DNA of 27,435 nucleotides from Clostridia bacterium (GTDB lineage: Bacteria > Bacillota > Clostridia > TANB77 > CAG-508): assembly GCA_900753245.1 (NCBI GenBank), contig CAADYJ010000053.1:1-27435 (forward strand), read 5' to 3'. Within the stretch, counting starts at the first letter, position 1, and each line of letters begins with the position of its first letter. Positions 24,206-27,435 of the stretch are shown piece by piece. The notes under the pieces were generated by a model. The model made no database searches. It was given only the letters and a program-made list of their open reading frames with translations, and was not told the origin of the DNA. A program made the position numbers and the translations under genes.

Positions 24206-24562
24206 TCAAAAAGAAAAACTAGCTCTAATATGCAAACACATACTAGAACTAGCTTTATAGTTATTTATTAACTTTTCTTCAATAGGTATTAGTTTTCTAA
24301 TATCTACTTCTTTACTATTTTCTTTATATACCATTTCAATATTTATATAACCTTTATCTTTTAATGAATTTACTAGCTTTGATACTTGTGTTACTGATAT
24401 ATTTAAAAGTTCGCTTATAGTTTTATTGGTACAAAAGCAATATTGTTTTTCTTGACTTAAAAATATTACAAGTGAATATATATGTTTTTCTTTATCACTT
24501 AAATTTTTGTCTGTTAATATTTCTATTGGAATCCATAATCCTTTTAAATTTAAATTTGACAT
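24206..24562 (-). CDS. Winged-helix DNA-binding protein of the element
   Basis: A 118-residue protein beginning GLWIPIEILTDKNLSDKEKHIY, then a helix-turn-helix (NKTISELLNISVTQVSKLVNSLKDKGYI). This layout is common in replication-organiser or helix-turn-helix proteins of phages and plasmids in Firmicutes. The start is ATG 24562: AGGAGGGG lies eight bases before it and too close to an ATG at 24568. The C-terminus (KASSSMCLHIRASFSF) reads through the terminator stem, so the protein is probably truncated from a longer form. The role in replication or regulation is uncertain. Confidence 0.7.
   Translation of the reverse strand: MSNLNLKGLWIPIEILTDKNLSDKEKHIYSLVIFLSQEKQYCFCTNKTISELLNISVTQVSKLVNSLKDKGYINIEMVYKENSKEVDIRKLIPIEEKLINNYKASSSMCLHIRASFSF
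24209..24255 (-). terminator. Terminator at the end of the winged-helix gene
   Basis: Minus-strand GCTAGTTCTAGTATG, a loop TGTTTG and CATATTAGAGCTAGT form a stem with two G-U pairs, followed by TTTTTCTTTTT. The stem overlaps the last codons of the gene. Confidence 0.75.
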
Positions 24563-24675
24563 TGCCATCCCCTCCTCTCTTTCAAATTCGTTCGCTTTAT
24601 TTTGGCTTTATTTTCGTTTTTGATATATAAGTAATATAAGTTTATATCTTAAAATTGTAGATAAAAAATTTCCGT

Positions 24676-24720
24676 AAAAAAATAACACTAGATTTTTTTA
24701 TAAATCTAATGTTATTTTTA
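24676..24720 (-). terminator. Terminator downstream of the AlbA_2 gene
   Basis: Minus-strand AAAAATAACATTAGATTT and its near-complement AAATCTAGTGTTATTTTTTT form an 18-base stem with one G-U pair and a T run, about 60 bases past the stop. Confidence 0.75.
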
Positions 24721-24731
24721 AATTTTCTGAT

Positions 24732-24776
24732 ATACTTTCTTGTATCCTTAAAGTATACAAGAAAGTATACAAGAAA
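24732..24776. repeat. Dyad plus tandem 12-mer after the AlbA_2 gene
   Basis: GTATACAAGAAA occurs twice in tandem (24753-24764 and 24765-24776). The first copy also pairs with ATACTTTCTTGTAT at 24732-24745 to form an inverted repeat. Such a cluster, right at the stop codon, could be a protein-binding site or an extra hairpin before the terminator. Confidence 0.5.
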
Positions 24777-24778
24777 TT

Positions 24779-26171
24779 TTATTTTATAATCCATATACCT
24801 TTTTTTGTTGCACCTTCTCTTATTAAAATTCCCTTATTTTTTAGAATTTGAACATTTTTTCTAATAGTTGGCAAAGCCATACCTATTATTTCAGACATTT
24901 CCTTTTGGGTAATACTAGGATTATCTCTTATCAAATTAATTATTTGTGTTTGTGTATTATTTAACTTTATAATTTTTTCATTATCCTTTTTAGATAAATC
25001 ATAGGTTCCATAATTATTGTCATAATATGATGGTCTTAAAAAGCTCACTTCAAAGAACTCATCATATTGAAATTCAGGCTCTTTTAATCCTGCATCTTCC
25101 ATTAGTTCTCTCATTCTTCCTATACCTGTACCAGCTTTTTCTATATAATGTGCTCTTCTTAATAAATCTGCTATTATAGGATTTCGTGCAATACTTCTTT
25201 TTCCAAAGTTTTCTTTTGTAATTCCTTTTGGAACTCCACCAGGACTAACTATCGAAACTCTATCATCGTAAATTTCTACCATTACTCTTGCACCTTCTTC
25301 AAAATACTGACGATGACATATACCGATTTATAATAGCTTCTTTCAATACATCTTCGGGAATTTCTAATACTTCTTTTCTTGTGGCATTTCCTTGTTCTCT
25401 CATAACCTCTGCATTTATTAAGTATGTTAAATTTATATGTTTTTTAGCAAATGCTAATGCATCTTCAATATTAGTTATAATGTCTTTATTACAATCTAAT
25501 GTATCTAAAATATAAACTCTATTTGTGCCTTTAAAAGCAATACAAGTTATATAATTTTGAATTAAAAATTTTGTAGGATTTTTTGTAAAGAAAATAACCC
25601 CTGCATTTGTAAACATATATTTATTATTTACTTTTTCCAAACAATTCAAATTTATCAATAATTCTTCTCTTTCTATTGTTTCGCTTGTATTAGATAATTT
25701 TAGAAAATTTTTATATGCATTTTCATCAAAGTCTTCTGGATATTTTGCTTTTTTATTTATCATTCGATCAAATTGTATTTTTCCACCATCTTCTAAATAT
25801 TCTCTAATTTCATTTCTATTCATCTTTTGACACATAGCACCAGCTCTTAAATAATACCCATCACTTGAAGAATAAGGTTTATCATCTCCCTCTGGTACAT
25901 TTACAACAATAACATTATCTACTACTTCAATTTTTACATTTATTCTTGGCTCTATTTGACTTATTTGATTTTGTATATTTGCTCTTTGATTATTAGAGGT
26001 ATCTGTTCCAATGATATTTCCGTCATCATCTACACCTATCAATATTTTTCCACCCATACTATTAGCAAGTGCAACAACTTCAACTGCAAACTTTTTACCT
26101 AAATTCTCTTTAAATTCTAAAGTATATCCTTCGCCTTGTTTTACCAATATTTCTAGTTCTTCCGTTGTCAT
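24779..26171 (-). CDS. AlbA_2/RecG-like regulator, needing a +1 frameshift at CGG
   Basis: A member of the AlbA_2 (Schlafen AAA_4) DNA-binding protein family, often called RecG-like though it lacks helicase motifs. The start is ATG 26171 (MTTEELEILV), with GGAAAGG upstream. The AlbA_2 domain (LEFKENLGKKFAVEVVALAN, GGKILIGVDDDGNIIG) covers about 10-120. The GHKL-type C-terminal domain contains EAIIN...CHRQYFEEG and VEIYDDRVSIVSPGGVPKG, then a winged helix (ITQKEMSEIIGMALPTIRKN). Frame 0 breaks at codon 283, CGG (25325-25323). Dropping its C gives NGICHRQYFEEGARVM, exactly the family motif, and a 463-residue protein. Without the shift a 290-residue product lacks the second half. The rest of the gene is intact. 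Targets are unknown; these proteins are common on mobile elements. Confidence 0.88.
25323..25325 (-). other. Putative +1 frameshift codon CGG in the AlbA_2 gene
   Basis: The coding context is GCT ATT ATA AAT CGG T. Omitting the C gives AAT GGT ATA TGT CAT CGT, restoring the conserved N-x-x-x-HR-x-Y motif. The preceding codon differs from those in sigG (ATA) and sigE (CTT), so the shared element is CGG itself followed by a Gly codon in the +1 frame. Confidence 0.75.
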
Positions 26172-26279
26172 TTTTACTACCTTTCCAATTATGTAGTTAT
26201 CAACTGCACAATTAATTTTGCTTTCATTGATTGATATTATAACATTTATTTCCAAATTTTTCATTAGTTTTTAAAAATT

Positions 26280-26660
26280 TCATACATATATTAATTCATT
26301 TAATATGATTTCCTCTTCTTGTTGCTTAATTGCATTCATAGTTCCTACCCAATAAAGCATATCAGTATTTTTCATATCTTCGGTCAAATTGCTTTTAGCT
26401 TTCATATCTTCAATAATTTGATTAACTCTTTTAGTTGATGTTTCCTGTATTTCTTCTAAATGGTCTATCAGTGTATTTTCCATAAACATTATTGTGTATT
26501 CTGCTTTTTTATGTTCTTTTAAATAGTTTAATCTCATTCTTCCATATTTATTCAAATGTATTTTCTTTTGTTTTGGTAATACCAAATTTGGAATATAATA
26601 ATCTTCTTGTCTTACATATTTTTTATCAATAAAGCTTTCTTGTAATTCTTTGTTCTCCAT
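26280..26660 (-). CDS. tnpV: TnpV-like transposon protein
   Basis: A 126-residue protein with the TnpV pattern: YYIPNLVLPKQ near 22, KYGRMRLNYLKEHKKAEYTIM near 40, and the C-terminal LYWVGTMNAIKQQEEEIILNELIY. TnpV is an accessory protein of Tn4451/Tn4453-type integrative mobilisable transposons; its job is not clear. The start is ATG 26660 with AGAGGAG upstream; a TTG at 26681 is rejected because it precedes that site. It is the most upstream intact gene of the element and could be co-transcribed with the AlbA_2 gene 108 bases downstream. Confidence 0.82.
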   Translation of the reverse strand: MENKELQESFIDKKYVRQEDYYIPNLVLPKQKKIHLNKYGRMRLNYLKEHKKAEYTIMFMENTLIDHLEEIQETSTKRVNQIIEDMKAKSNLTEDMKNTDMLYWVGTMNAIKQQEEEIILNELIYV

Positions 26661-26711
26661 AATTTTTAAGTCTCCTCTCAATTTTTAAATTTTAATTTTT
26701 ATTATAAAATC

Positions 26712-26750
26712 AAAAAAAGATGAAATTGTTATTATTTTTTACAATTCATC
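26712..26750 (-). terminator. Terminator inside the element, behind the prepilin 5' fragment
   Basis: Minus-strand GATGAATTGT and ACAATTTCATC pair around an A-rich loop with one bulged base, followed by seven T. It would stop transcription entering the element from the prepilin promoter. Confidence 0.7.
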
Positions 26751-26780
26751 TTTTAAATATTTGAAAATTTATGATTTTTA

Positions 26781-26818
26781 CTAAATTGTTTGTAGGAGGA
26801 AACCTTTGTTATTACTAG
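26781..26818 (+). repeat. Inverted repeat inside the element, right copy
   Basis: This is the partner of 24129-24161, in opposite orientation: TAGGAGGAAACCT and TTGTTATTA are shared, with small gaps around them. It encloses the winged-helix, AlbA_2 and tnpV genes (about 2.6 kb) together with the left copy. Confidence 0.6.
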
Positions 26819-26831
26819 ATTTTACATTTTC

Positions 26832-26854
26832 GTCATAAGAGAATATGGTTGTTA
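26832..26854. mobile_element. attL of the serine-recombinase element
   Basis: The core TTGTTA is at 26849-26854, with the element arm 26832-26848 inverted relative to the arm at 23435-23451. Outside the core is prepilin coding sequence (GTAGTAAC on the minus strand). Confidence 0.75.
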
Positions 26855-27039
26855 CTACTAATGCTATTAGTGTTATACCTCTTTCTTTTTTGTTTCTAAT
26901 TTTTTTCATCTTTTAAACTCCTCCCTTTTTTATTTTTTCTTAGCATTAAACTTTTAACCATTTTTTACTTCTATTTTTTTATATTTATTTTTTTATTTAC
27001 TAAACTATTAGTGTGTGCGTGTATACTCTCGCAATGGTT

Positions 27040-27435
27040 TCAGCCTTTATTTTGTTCCTCTATTAGTTTATTTACATTTATTGCTGGTAATAATAATGGA
27101 GTAATATTAGCACTTGCTGTATATGTAGATACTATCGCTCTTACATATGGATATAAGATTGCTATTGCATTAGGTTCAAAATTCATATTATTATCATTAT
27201 TTATTTCTGTAAAATAGCCTGTTAATATAACTTCCATTTCAAATGGATAATTATTTTTTTCCGCTTTATCAAATATTTTTGTAGATAACTTTACTTCTAT
27301 ATTATTATCTTTTTTAACTATATTTTTATGTATATTAAAATCAATTGATATTCTTTCACTACTTTGTTCAAATTTATCATTATTTTTAAAATTAATTTCA
27401 TTTACTATATATTTATTAAATTTTAATATACTTTC
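27040..27435 (-). CDS. SecB-like chaperone, C-terminal part
   Basis: The frame is open to the window edge, so the start is missing; 131 residues are seen. The C-terminal pattern AIAILYPYVRAIVSTYTASANITPLLLPAINVNKL matches the SecB signature (L(F/Y)PYxRxxIS..T..(G/A)..P.L.L..(I/V)N). The N-terminal part has the alternating beta strands expected of the SecB fold. SecB is an export chaperone typical of Gram-negatives; in Firmicutes SecB-like proteins are scattered and some belong to toxin-antitoxin-chaperone or phage loci. Its partner is outside the window. The gap 26910-27039 shows no clear feature besides the prepilin ribosome binding site. Confidence 0.75.
   Translation of the reverse strand, partial: ESILKFNKYIVNEINFKNNDKFEQSSERISIDFNIHKNIVKKDNNIEVKLSTKIFDKAEKNNYPFEMEVILTGYFTEINNDNNMNFEPNAIAILYPYVRAIVSTYTASANITPLLLPAINVNKLIEEQNKG

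Larger units (their letters stand above)
23429..26854 (-). mobile_element. Decayed Tn4451-like element inserted in a prepilin gene
   Basis: The element is about 3.42 kb, bounded by direct TTGTTA cores at 23429-23434 and 26849-26854, and its removal rejoins the prepilin frame exactly. It carries a serine-recombinase C-terminal remnant next to attR, a winged-helix protein, an AlbA_2-type regulator and TnpV, a protein first named in Tn4451-type transposons that use the large serine recombinase TnpX. The catalytic part of the recombinase is missing, so it cannot move by itself. An internal inverted repeat (24129-24161 and 26781-26818) suggests a later rearrangement or deletion. Confidence 0.75.
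26781..26909 (-). pseudogene. Prepilin-like protein, 5' part of a split gene
   Basis: The start is ATG 26909, with GGAGGAG eight bases upstream. It encodes MKKIRNKKERGITLIALVVT, a type IV prepilin-like leader with cleavage after Gly11 and the first residues of the membrane helix. At the att core the frame runs into element sequence (about 22 unrelated residues, stop at 26781). The remaining prepilin sequence is at 22681-23434. The truncated 42-residue product has no full helix and should be non-functional. Confidence 0.85.

Noticed and set aside
26796..26830. Tiny plus-strand ORF from TTG after AGGAGG
   Set aside because: About ten codons; the AGGAGG is part of the inverted repeat and the minus strand encodes the prepilin 5' fragment.

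Overview
The window is very AT-rich and reads as the chromosome of an endospore-forming Clostridia-type Firmicute. The evidence is strong AGGAGG-type ribosome binding sites, a division/sporulation gene cluster in classic Firmicute order (murA, divIB, two DUF881 genes, sbp, ftsA, ftsZ, spoIIGA, sigE, sigG), and Firmicute versions of ClpC, ComEC, YqeK and a BofC-like protein. An uncultivated gut lineage is plausible, but that is inference. I see no rRNA, tRNA or CRISPR array.

Layout. Positions 75-10221 (minus strand) hold the division/sporulation cluster. Positions 10342-14682 (minus) hold yqeK, a patatin-like lipase, topB and a DUF3298-type membrane protein. Positions 14918-17915 (plus) hold a ClpC-like unfoldase with an N-terminal zinc finger, followed by pgsA. 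Positions 17960-22409 (minus) hold a BofC-like protein, comEC and an SH3/NlpC-P60 cell-wall hydrolase. Positions 22681-26909 are a prepilin-like gene cut in two by a decayed Tn4451-like element of about 3.4 kb. The element carries a serine-recombinase C-terminal remnant, a winged-helix protein, an AlbA_2/RecG-like regulator and TnpV. Both attachment junctions can be read and the att core identified. At the end is the C-terminal part of a SecB-like protein.

Main finding. Three otherwise well-conserved genes, sigG, sigE and the AlbA_2 regulator, each have their reading frame broken once, by exactly one extra base. In all three cases the break is an in-frame CGG codon. Skipping the C, so that the next codon read is GGA or GGU (Gly), restores the full conserved protein. 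By eye, CGG is absent in frame from every other gene except one, the unknown repeat protein at 1002-1607. That protein sits between sigE and sigG and has two CGG codons in a frame that stays open. sigG also keeps a textbook sigma-F/sigma-G promoter and all other conserved residues. This argues against three chance pseudogenes and for a CGG-directed +1 frameshift (or CGGN quadruplet decoding) that gates two sporulation sigma factors. The gene between them could respond to the opposite decoding outcome. The pattern is visible in the sequence; the mechanism and regulatory role are inference.

Two other single-base frame breaks, in the split prepilin gene and the recombinase remnant, are of the opposite sense and are not at CGG. 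They look like ordinary decay.
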